Below, piece by piece: positions 1 to 6,313 of a DNA stretch of 11,446 nucleotides (position 1 is its first letter; each line of letters opens with the position of its first letter). A program made the translations under genes and the position numbers. A model generated the notes under the pieces. It did no database searches. It saw only the letters and a program-made list of their open reading frames with translations, and was not told the DNA's origin. Origin of the DNA: Desulfobacterales bacterium (GTDB taxonomy: Bacteria > Desulfobacterota > Desulfobacteria > Desulfobacterales > C00003106); assembly GCA_030613165.1 (NCBI GenBank), contig JAUWMN010000022.1, positions 1 to 11,446 on the forward strand, read 5' to 3'.

Positions 1-793
1 GCCCATAGTCACAGTGACCCTCAGCAGTCCAGGCGGTATAGTCGCGGGCTATATTACCGTTGAGAGTGAGGTCCGGCTGGTGGTCAATGCTTGCGAGAAT
101 GGACAAGACGTCCTTTTTCCCCAGGTATGTCTGGGGGTTGAAAAAACCCTTTTCCGGCTCCAGCAGGGATACGCTTACCTGGCCCGCATATCGGAGACTG
201 TCGTCAGGATTATCAGTAGTCTCTATTCCCTCACCGACAAAGATACGGTACCTGAGCATGTCGTCCGCAAGGTTGCCCCAGAGCATAACACCGTCGTCAC
301 GATTGGCGGACTTGCTCGGGAAAAAAGCGCCGCCTCGAATGCCGCCCTGGGTCCAGTCACAATCGATCATCAGAAGGGACTTTGTGGAGGGAGAGCGCGT
401 GACCGGCACATAGATCCGGCCGAGATTGACCATAAGGGCCTCACCCATGAGTTTTGCCCTCATCCACCCGTCTCGCAACTCGATATCATTATCATTGGTA
501 ACACCCAGCTGACCGCACCGGTCAAGAGCATAGTGGACAAAAAAATCGAGCACGGGTGTGGCTGACCCCTTTATACTCAGGTAAGCCCTGCGTACCAGGA
601 AATCATTCAGGGCTTTGTCCCCCTTATCATCAGCATCGTCACTATCCTGCCCATTTTCAACCCACTGGTACCATGCCTGGCCAAAGAAGCCGATATCCAG
701 GTGCGTGTCACCATCACGATACACCTCTACCGACCATGCCATGCTCGGCACAAGAAGCAATACAACAATGGCAATAAGAAATTTTTTACACAT
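1..793 (-). CDS. Phosphate-selective porin O/P family outer-membrane protein (partial, C-terminus beyond left edge)
   Basis: The minus strand is open from an ATG at 793 to the window edge, giving 264 residues with no stop. Residues 1-21 form a Sec signal peptide (Lys-Lys, then a long hydrophobic core ending near MAWS). After it come alternating polar/hydrophobic strands and segments typical of the OprO/OprP porin family: a DFLVRRAYLSIKG stretch (about 64-76), a DxW/KL segment (about 108-115) and a NLGRIYVPVTRSPSTKSLL segment (about 123-141). The family forms outer-membrane beta barrels that pass anions or other small solutes; the substrate here is unknown. A strong Shine-Dalgarno (AGGAGG) sits 8 bases upstream. 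The full-length family is about 350-450 residues, so the last third is missing. It lies about 500 bases downstream of the cytochrome operon on the same strand but has its own ribosome site and possible promoter, so it need not be co-transcribed. The family call is from recalled motifs, not a search. Confidence 0.8.
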   Translation of the reverse strand, partial: MCKKFLIAIVVLLLVPSMAWSVEVYRDGDTHLDIGFFGQAWYQWVENGQDSDDADDKGDKALNDFLVRRAYLSIKGSATPVLDFFVHYALDRCGQLGVTNDNDIELRDGWMRAKLMGEALMVNLGRIYVPVTRSPSTKSLLMIDCDWTQGGIRGGAFFPSKSANRDDGVMLWGNLADDMLRYRIFVGEGIETTDNPDDSLRYAGQVSVSLLEPEKGFFNPQTYLGKKDVLSILASIDHQPDLTLNGNIARDYTAWTAEGHCDYG

Positions 794-822
794 AAGCTTC
801 CTCCTCTTTTCAAAAAGTTAAC

Positions 823-828
823 AGTATA
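823..828 (-). promoter_or_regulatory. Possible -10 element for the O/P-type porin gene
   Basis: Read on the minus strand this is TATACT, 5 of 6 matches to the sigma-70 -10 consensus, about 30 bases upstream of the porin ATG. No good -35 hexamer lies 16-18 bases further upstream, so it is weak. Confidence 0.3.
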
Positions 829-929
829 AAACCTGACTGCTAAAACGATATGACCTTAACAAGTAGTAACTTGAACAAAAAGTATTGCGCTTTGTTGAGA
901 TTCATGATCCTATTTTGGCATCCGTATGC

Positions 930-1019
930 GTCATACCCGCGTAAGCGGGTATCCAGAAAATGCCGCTAACTGGATTCCCGCTCCCCGATCGGGTCGAGGA
1001 CAAGCTTCGCGGGAATGAC
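930..1019. repeat. REP-like palindromic intergenic element
   Basis: The left part contains ATACCCGC-GTAA-GCGGGTAT, a perfect 8-bp hairpin, flanked by GTC on the left and CCAG on the right. The right part begins CTGGATTCCCGC and ends GCGGGAATGAC, with its own inner CCCGATCGGG palindrome. The outer ends also pair imperfectly (GTCATACCCGC with GCGGGAATGAC), so the unit is a nested palindrome of about 90 bases. This GTCAT-(T/A)CCCGC...GCGGGAATGAC form is a widespread dispersed repeat of proteobacterial intergenic DNA. Sitting after the cytochrome operon, it could act as a terminator or stabilise the mRNA end; that role is inferred. Confidence 0.7.
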
Positions 1020-1288
1020 ACCTGACGAGCTTATCCGGCCATCTTTTTAGATCATCCATGGGGATTTCTTTTGTCCGGGTTAGACAACATATCTATTTGA
1101 GTTTACAAGAAATTGTGTAACGTTTCAGGGGTTAAGCTACGGTATAGATACGTTCTTAAACGTATAAAGTTATATTTATATATATAAAACAATATATTAT
1201 TACTGCAACAAAAAAAACACAATATATACAATTTTGCTGGTTTCGTAAAAAGTCGCAAACACGATTACGCATTAAGAGTTTGAAGTGC

Positions 1289-1897
1289 CTATTGTGGATG
1301 ACACAATCTACATTTGGCTACATTTCCGACATGTATCCAGGCAATCACTCGCGGATGACATACAGAACATCTCTGCGCCTGTCCGGCGGTGGCTATAGTT
1401 TTGCCGTGCACACTGTTCCAGTTGCCGCGATGATTAATCGGCTTGGTATTTTTGTGACAGCGGATGCAAAAGACCTCATCATGGCAATAAGCGCACGATT
1501 CCCGTTGCGCCACCCCCTTGATACCATGCCCTCTGGTTTTCCAAAACCCTGTGTGATCCTTTGGACGGGTTACCTGATGGCATTTCCTGCAAGCGTCATC
1601 AGTATGGCATAGATCGCAGTCATATACATGACCGGGCTTCAGCGGAGTTTTTACCCTTCGCGCAGGTCTCACCAGTGTCTTGACTTTGTGCCCATGTCTC
1701 TTTGTCCACTTGCCAGCAGGCTTGTGATATGAAGGGAAAAATCTTTCCTGTTCGTGGCAATCGGTGCACCGGACCTCTTCCAAATGGGCATCCAGGGATA
1801 ACCCGGTCCTAATGCAAGCTGAAAGCACAAAAAACAGGATAACCGACAAAATGATCGGCACACCCGCGATAATAACTATGTGACCCGGTCGTGACAT
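1289..1897 (-). CDS. Seven-heme c-type cytochrome, lipobox or membrane anchored (inner component of porin-cytochrome conduit)
   Basis: The 202-residue product has seven CxxCH heme-binding motifs, with first cysteines at 44, 94, 103, 135, 144, 177 and 196. Ten further histidines after residue 30 are enough for bis-histidine ligation of all hemes. Residues 7-27 are strongly hydrophobic and end in LSAC (Cys28), a good lipobox, so it is a lipoprotein or, failing cleavage, signal-anchored. Two similar units, HTGFW...GHG...CAYCH and HRGNW...HGK...CSVCH, point to internal duplication of a cytochrome-c3-like module. It is the last gene of the operon, 10 bases after the beta-barrel gene, with a GGGGGT ribosome site before the ATG. 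The likely job is passing electrons from periplasmic carriers to the porin-embedded outer cytochrome. The heme count is seen directly; the partner and location are inferred. Confidence 0.85.
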   Translation of the reverse strand: MSRPGHIVIIAGVPIILSVILFFVLSACIRTGLSLDAHLEEVRCTDCHEQERFFPSYHKPAGKWTKRHGHKVKTLVRPARRVKTPLKPGHVYDCDLCHTDDACRKCHQVTRPKDHTGFWKTRGHGIKGVAQRESCAYCHDEVFCIRCHKNTKPINHRGNWNSVHGKTIATAGQAQRCSVCHPRVIAWIHVGNVAKCRLCHPQ

Positions 1898-1907
1898 AGC
1901 TTACCCC

Positions 1908-3296
1908 CTATATCTCTAGACCCACTGTGGCTATGAATCGATGTTCGTAAATATCATAGATGTCTAATTCATACCGGGCGTCAAAGTATAATCCGGTTTG
2001 AATATAATAACGGGCATCGGCATAAACTGTATAGACATCAGTCTTTTCATCAGTATCCATAAAGTAGTCATATTTATAAAGTGAATAGAAGGAACCTATA
2101 GAAATATCGATATCTTCAGGCCTCCTATATCCTAATTCTCCGCCAAAAGTTAAGATCGTATCTTCATTATTGCTGTCCATAACCTCCCAGAAATCAGCCT
2201 GCAGCGAAAAGCGCAGACCCCTTATTGGCAAATTCTCTATTATCAAAGCCAAATATTCATGATTGTAGGAATGGTTGAAATCCGTCTCCTCCTCGCCGGA
2301 GTCTAATAATCTCAATTCTGTTCCGCCGGAAAGCCAGATATCCTCGTAAAGCCCCTTCATAATGTCTATGGTGACAAGGTGGTACGGCTTTATCCGCCCG
2401 GTTAAGGCAGTATACGGAGGCACAGTTGTCGGCATGTTGTCTATTTCCTTAAATTGGTAGAAGTATGAAGCATCAACATCAAGATCTAATTCATCAAATA
2501 AGGCAGAAAACATTGTATTTATATGCCTTGGAGAGTTATTGAGCATAAAAAGGGAGATAGAGCCGTAGCGCTTATTAAAAAAGGATCGCCTGATTGCAAA
2601 TGCAGAGAGTTGGTATCGTTTTTTTTCACTCGTCCCGTATGTTCCGGCTATGTCCGGCTTTTCTTCAATGAATTGATGTTCAAGGGTTATTTTAGTAGAA
2701 TTATCTAAAAAGATATGGGCGCCTCCTCCAACCTCCCCGGCATCAAAAGAACCGCCATCCTCATAAAGACGAACAGGAAGGCCGGCATAGGCAAATGGTT
2801 TGACTCGTGTACCAAAAAGGTTAAGGTCAAGTAACAAATTAAATCCATCAAGATGGGTAGTGGCAAGCTCATGACCTACATATTGTCTCCCAACACGGGC
2901 ATACTTTATACGATCCAACTCATATAGCTCTGCCTGGCAGATATATAAATATCCATGATAGAAAGAATTCCAGGTATCATGAATGGTTCTGGTTCTATCA
3001 GTTTGATCATCATCGTCTTGGGAGTCAATGTCCTCTATCATATCTCCGGACAGGGTAAATCTGTAATGTCCCCACTTATTTTCTTTAATGGTAATGTCGG
3101 CCATCTGACGAAGTTTATGATCGTCATCCTCACCATGAGATAGATAACGCCCATCATAGCGAAACTGAAGGAGACCGGATATGGAGGGTTCGTTTCCCTC
3201 CGCAAGGGCATGTCCGGCAAAAGATCCCGAAAAGAACCAGAACAGGATCAAGAGACAACCACACACCTTACAGATCATGTTTCGCTTTCTGCTCAT
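1908..3296 (-). CDS. Outer-membrane beta-barrel protein of a porin-cytochrome conduit
   Basis: The 462-residue product starts with a Sec signal peptide (basic SRKR, hydrophobic core 11-28, likely cleavage after HALA at residue 32). The rest is made of alternating amphipathic strands rich in Tyr, Phe, Asp and Glu, separated by acidic loops such as DSQDDDDQTDRT, down to the final strand RFIATVGLEI. There are no heme motifs. The last residue is Ile, not the usual Phe/Trp. Size and context match the barrel subunits of Geobacter-type conduits (OmbB-like) better than the roughly 700-residue MtrB/PioB barrels. It sits between two multiheme cytochrome genes, with gaps of 30 and 10 bases. Its expected role is to hold cytochromes so that hemes span the outer membrane. 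An in-frame ATG at residue 7 (3278) is a possible alternative start. Family assignment rests on architecture and neighbours. Confidence 0.75.
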   Translation of the reverse strand: MSRKRNMICKVCGCLLILFWFFSGSFAGHALAEGNEPSISGLLQFRYDGRYLSHGEDDDHKLRQMADITIKENKWGHYRFTLSGDMIEDIDSQDDDDQTDRTRTIHDTWNSFYHGYLYICQAELYELDRIKYARVGRQYVGHELATTHLDGFNLLLDLNLFGTRVKPFAYAGLPVRLYEDGGSFDAGEVGGGAHIFLDNSTKITLEHQFIEEKPDIAGTYGTSEKKRYQLSAFAIRRSFFNKRYGSISLFMLNNSPRHINTMFSALFDELDLDVDASYFYQFKEIDNMPTTVPPYTALTGRIKPYHLVTIDIMKGLYEDIWLSGGTELRLLDSGEEETDFNHSYNHEYLALIIENLPIRGLRFSLQADFWEVMDSNNEDTILTFGGELGYRRPEDIDISIGSFYSLYKYDYFMDTDEKTDVYTVYADARYYIQTGLYFDARYELDIYDIYEHRFIATVGLEI

Positions 3297-3306
3297 TCCA
3301 GCTACC

Positions 3307-3318
3307 TGTAATATTACA
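3307..3318. repeat. 12-bp perfect palindrome in intercistronic gap
   Basis: TGTAATATTACA reads identically on both strands and lies in the 30-base gap between the 15-heme cytochrome stop and the barrel gene start. It could be a protein-binding site or a chance AT palindrome. It is too compact to make a stable RNA hairpin. Confidence 0.4.
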
Positions 3319-3326
3319 AGATTACT

Positions 3327-5072
3327 CTAAAATGTTCGTCTTCCAGTGTCATAGAGGTCACCGTTCGTTATTGTTGGAGCAGTCAACAGCCAGCTATCAT
3401 CCCCGCCATGGAAATGGCAATTACTACAGATTGACAGTGGGCCTTCACCATATTTGCCCTCGAAATGGCAATCTACACATTCTCCGAGGTTAGTATTATA
3501 TGGTGCGTCGGCAGTAGCAAGCTGGTGATGAATATTCCACATGCTGTCTTGGTGACACCTGAGGCATAATTCCTTCAAGTCCCTATTATCAATACCAACA
3601 GTTCCGATGTTCACTTGGCCGCCATTTACTTCCCCTCTAATCAACATCTCGCCAGGTGCTCCATGAGGCTCGTGGCAGTCGGTACAGGAAAGAACAAGTC
3701 CGGAAACCGTCCATGCGGTTGCATATGGTTCGTTAAAGAAATGGGTGTTGCTTGTGGCGACATTGGCACCGTGTTTATCTCCCCCGGCTGAATCCGGCAG
3801 AGTCACCTCGTCGCCGGTAGTTGTCCAATCGATAGGTGTGTTGGAAAGGCCAAAATTATAGGGGGCTGAACCCATGTCGGTTGTATGGCAATCCTGACAG
3901 AATGTGACGTAGCATGTCAGATTGGAGCCGTTTGTGGTGTTAGAGTCATCCGGTTCATAATCATCGCCATCCCCCCCGAAACGATAAGGGGCCTGATATA
4001 GGTTCGTATAATCACTCATCATCTCGCATGCATCGTCTCCCCATAATATCTCACCTGCAACCGAACTCCCGTGTTTGCTCGGCAATGTCATGGGCCAGCC
4101 CCTGTCGCCCTCGATATGGGGGTCCTTGTGCGCGGCATGCGGGTTATGGCAGGCGGCACAGGGGTTGGAATCAGCCGTGTATCCCCATTTTCCCGTAATA
4201 AAGGTGAGTATGTCACCGAGATTATGGGAAGAGGCGCTCGAAAAGGCCTCCTTGACATCATCCAGGGGATCATCAGTCCAACCTCCCGCTCGATAGCTGT
4301 AGCTGCGTTGCTGCGGCATGTCCTTTTGAACACTGTCACATGTCGCTTGATGGCACTGAAAGCAGAAGTTTTCAGTCTGGCTGGTCTGATTCATGGGCGC
4401 AAAGAGTAAAAGGTCATTGGTAGAACCGGCAGGCAGATCATGACAGTGGGTGCAGTCTCCTTCTGTTCCTGTGCCTGAGCGATCGACCCCATATGAGGTG
4501 TTACCATGGGCGGAATCAGCATAGGAAATGGCAGCGCTGGTGTGACAATTACTACAGTTAAAGGCACTAATATCGCTGTGGCATGAGAAACATGATACAA
4601 GGCTATTTGCTCCGGTCAGGTCTGCTCCATGGCAATCGGCACAGTTATCTGTGTCAGGCAGAGTGTGATAATCCCCATGTTGCCATTTACCGACGGCATC
4701 TTCATGGTGGCACGAACTACAATCAGAGTTCGCATCTCCCCCGTTCAAGTCATCTCCGTGACATGCTTTGCAGTTGTCAGGGTTTGCAGCATACTCTTCG
4801 CCGTGGGTGCCGGTCCATCCGCTATGATGGCAAGCTCTGCATGATACACCTGAGGTGCCCCCGTCCAGATCCTCTCCGTGACAGGCGCTACAATTTTGTG
4901 GATCTGTATAGTAGTCATTTCCGTGCTGCGGATTATCTTTCCATCCCGAAGAATGGTAGGTGACAGTTTGATCGTCGCTTCCCGGCAAGCCGTCTTCAAG
5001 AGAGCTTGTACACCCATTAAGAAGGATAACAATTACTGGTAAAAGCGAGAGAGCCTTGGATAGTCTCTTCAA
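3327..5072 (-). CDS. Fifteen-heme c-type cytochrome lipoprotein, predicted outer-surface electron carrier
   Basis: The start is taken as the TTG at 5072 because GGAGG lies 5 bases upstream and the product then opens with a classical signal MKRLSK plus hydrophobic core and lipobox LNGC (Cys21). A TTG four codons earlier (5084) is also in frame but overlaps that ribosome site. The 581-residue protein has 15 CxxCH motifs, with first cysteines at 61, 78, 101, 118, 144, 161, 173, 207, 237, 305, 392, 463, 503, 532 and 549. Six N-terminal hemes form three copies of a CxxCHGxDLxG...CxxCH module with 17 residues between paired cysteines. The CAACHNPHAAH (305-315) and CTDCHEPHG (463-471) segments resemble those of deltaproteobacterial extracellular cytochromes. 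First gene of the operon. Its likely role is to accept electrons through the barrel and pass them to external acceptors or partner cells; surface location is inferred from the conduit layout. Confidence 0.85.
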   Translation of the reverse strand: MKRLSKALSLLPVIVILLNGCTSSLEDGLPGSDDQTVTYHSSGWKDNPQHGNDYYTDPQNCSACHGEDLDGGTSGVSCRACHHSGWTGTHGEEYAANPDNCKACHGDDLNGGDANSDCSSCHHEDAVGKWQHGDYHTLPDTDNCADCHGADLTGANSLVSCFSCHSDISAFNCSNCHTSAAISYADSAHGNTSYGVDRSGTGTEGDCTHCHDLPAGSTNDLLLFAPMNQTSQTENFCFQCHQATCDSVQKDMPQQRSYSYRAGGWTDDPLDDVKEAFSSASSHNLGDILTFITGKWGYTADSNPCAACHNPHAAHKDPHIEGDRGWPMTLPSKHGSSVAGEILWGDDACEMMSDYTNLYQAPYRFGGDGDDYEPDDSNTTNGSNLTCYVTFCQDCHTTDMGSAPYNFGLSNTPIDWTTTGDEVTLPDSAGGDKHGANVATSNTHFFNEPYATAWTVSGLVLSCTDCHEPHGAPGEMLIRGEVNGGQVNIGTVGIDNRDLKELCLRCHQDSMWNIHHQLATADAPYNTNLGECVDCHFEGKYGEGPLSICSNCHFHGGDDSWLLTAPTITNGDLYDTGRRTF

Positions 5073-5396
5073 TATATCCTCCAATAGTCTTCGTCATCCA
5101 CATGACAGGGGAGAATCTATAATACGGCCCCTTCAGCAGCCGCTACTGACACTTAGAGGCCACAAAGACATACCTGATTTGCCTGGTTATGATGATCTGT
5201 ACTCCAAGTAATGGGGGGTTTTTTCAGGAAATACAAATCGATAGGAATCATCAAGTTATGATCCAAGTACAGGAAATATCATCCAAGGTCAAGCCTTAGA
5301 GGTCGTTTGCCTTAGAGGATGAACAGGTCAAACCCAATAATAAATAAGTTTGCAACTGATGCCACGCATGATAATTATAACATTGGTCCTTATCCT
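5073..5396. promoter_or_regulatory. Divergent intergenic region between cytochrome operon and molybdenum-cofactor operon
   Basis: This stretch must carry the start signals for both operons. It holds three copies of CTTAGAGG (5152-5159, 5295-5302, 5311-5318), the last two within direct repeats GCCTTAGAGG. It also holds two versions of an ordered block set GTTATGAT, (T)CCAAGTA, CAGGAAATA (5186-5233 and 5255-5278). An imperfect inverted repeat, ATCAT-caagtt-ATGAT with GG/CC flanks, spans 5244-5264. I could not identify a convincing sigma-70 or sigma-54 promoter for the cytochrome operon. The first 78 bases before 5397 are in frame with the moaE-like gene and could be coding if it starts at 5319. 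Confidence 0.5.
5350..5378 (+). promoter_or_regulatory. Weak candidate promoter for the moaE-like/moaC/fdhD/moeA operon
   Basis: TTGCAA at 5350-5355 is followed 17 bases later by AATTAT at 5373-5378, within an AT-rich ATAATTATAA run. The -10 match is poor, and GATAAT at 5370-5375 is a better hexamer but is too close. If real, it would exclude the upstream 5319 start for the first gene. Confidence 0.2.
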
Positions 5397-5753
5397 ATGA
5401 AACTCACTGCGCTAATTGACAGAATTAAATCACACCCGGACTATCCCAAGGCAGGTATGATCCTGTGCCACAACGGTGTGGTGCGAGGGACTTCCCGTGA
5501 TGGACGACCAGTTTCAGGCCTGAGTGTCACCTTTGATCGCAAGGTCTTGGACGGCATCCTTGCCGAACAGAGACAGAGGCCCGGCATCATAGATATACTG
5601 GTGGAGTTCCGGGAAGGATCGCTTAAGGTTGGCGATGACGTGATGTTTATCGTGGTAGCCGGTGACTTGCGAGACCACGTTATTCCGGTGCTGGAAGATA
5701 CTCTGAATGCCATCAAAAAACGAGCGATCCACAAGAAAGAGCACTTTGTATAA
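5397..5753 (+). CDS. MoaE-like molybdopterin synthase large-subunit family protein
   Basis: From ATG 5397 the product is 118 residues, opening MKLTALIDRIKSHPDYPKAG. MoaE is the catalytic subunit of molybdopterin synthase, which adds the dithiolene sulfurs to cyclic pyranopterin monophosphate with MoaD. Family features are a VGDDVMFIVVAG strand (78-89, like the E. coli PGDEIVFVGV stretch) and the C-terminal IKKRAIHKKE helix. In that helix Lys107 and Lys114 keep the 7-residue spacing of E. coli catalytic Lys119/Lys126. It is shorter than E. coli MoaE (150) and opens with an MILCHNGVVRGTSRDG segment, which marks a divergent MoaE-like branch that I recall from sulfate reducers. A start at 5319 (144 residues) is possible, but the extra 26 residues look unlike a protein core and neither start has a good ribosome site. 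The Moco gene context supports the call. Confidence 0.75.
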   Translation: MKLTALIDRIKSHPDYPKAGMILCHNGVVRGTSRDGRPVSGLSVTFDRKVLDGILAEQRQRPGIIDILVEFREGSLKVGDDVMFIVVAGDLRDHVIPVLEDTLNAIKKRAIHKKEHFV

Positions 5754-5768
5754 AAAGATGTAAATATA

Positions 5769-5807
5769 CACCGCAGAGCTTTCTACAATATAGCAATCTT
5801 TGCGGTG
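5769..5807 (+). promoter_or_regulatory. Hairpin in the moaE-like/moaC gap
   Basis: CACCGCAGAG (5769-5778) can pair with CTTTGCGGTG (5798-5807), 10 pairs including one G-U, around a 19-base loop. No T-run follows, so it is not a standard terminator. It may modulate read-through, RNA processing or translation of moaC, which starts 24 bases further on. Confidence 0.4.
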
Positions 5808-5830
5808 AAGTCTGACTCGAAAGGAAACTC

Positions 5831-6313
5831 ATGCCAACATTCACACATCTTGATGAGGAAGGGCGGGTTCGCATGGTCGATGTGTCCGAAAAAGCATCCA
5901 CTGTCCGGGAGGCAGTGGCTCAGGGAGTAATTACAATGAAGCCCGAAACCTTTGACCTGATCAGTGAGCAAAAGGTAAAAAAGGGAAATGTATTTGAGAC
6001 TGCACGTATCGCTGGTATTATGGCTGCGAAAAGGACCGCAGACCTCATTCCCTTGTGTCATCCGCTCTCCGTCACGCCCCTGCAGGTAGATTTTTTCCCG
6101 CTCCCTGCGACCCACAGTCTCCGGATAGAAGCGGTTGTGCGGGTGCTCTGGCAAACCGGGGTGGAAATGGAAGCCCTGACAGCCGTGTCGGTTGCTGCCT
6201 TGACCATCTACGACATGTGCAAGTCATACGATCGCGCCATGACCGTCTCTGATATTTACCTGCTCAAGAAATCCGGAGGCAAGAGCGGGACCTTTGTGAG
6301 GGAATCATCATGA
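5831..6313 (+). CDS. moaC: Cyclic pyranopterin monophosphate synthase MoaC
   Basis: The 160-residue protein aligns without gaps through its active site to E. coli MoaC numbering. MoaC forms cyclic pyranopterin monophosphate from the 3',8-cyclo-GTP made by MoaA, the second half of the first step in molybdopterin synthesis, in the cytoplasm. All key residues are present: Lys51 in KKGNVF, His77 in IPLCHPL, Glu112 and Glu114 in GVEMEALTA, Asp128 and Lys131 in YDMCK, and the closing KSGGKSG loop (147-153). The ATG has an AAGGAAA ribosome site. Its stop overlaps the fdhD start by 4 bases (ATGA), which indicates translational coupling. MoaA and MoaD, needed for the same pathway, are not in this window. 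Confidence 0.97.
   Translation: MPTFTHLDEEGRVRMVDVSEKASTVREAVAQGVITMKPETFDLISEQKVKKGNVFETARIAGIMAAKRTADLIPLCHPLSVTPLQVDFFPLPATHSLRIEAVVRVLWQTGVEMEALTAVSVAALTIYDMCKSYDRAMTVSDIYLLKKSGGKSGTFVRESS

Larger units (their letters stand above)
794..1288. other. Intergenic region between porin gene and cytochrome operon
   Basis: I see no credible coding sequence in these 495 bases. They hold the porin ribosome site, the REP-like element (930-1019), a 7-bp perfect inverted repeat ATACGTT/AACGTAT with a 4-base loop (1148-1165), and a very AT-rich tract with TATATA runs (about 1165-1232). No classical hairpin plus T-run terminator was found just beyond the 7-heme cytochrome stop. Confidence 0.6.

Noticed and set aside
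14..565. 183-codon open frame on the plus strand
   Set aside because: It lies wholly within the minus-strand porin gene, which has a signal peptide, ribosome site and porin-like sequence.
1200..1288. Possible terminator after the 7-heme cytochrome
   Set aside because: Only 3-5 bp stems with bulges could be drawn (CGTAA/TTACG around TCG/CGA); no clear hairpin plus T-run.
4583..4963. Plus-strand and other-frame open frames inside the 15-heme cytochrome gene
   Set aside because: They are shadows of a gene with 15 CxxCH motifs; their sequences show no ribosome site or domain.
5118..5123. Perfect TATAAT on the plus strand
   Set aside because: No -35 at the right distance and no gene close downstream on that strand. 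The minus-strand reading is a weak -10 with no partner.
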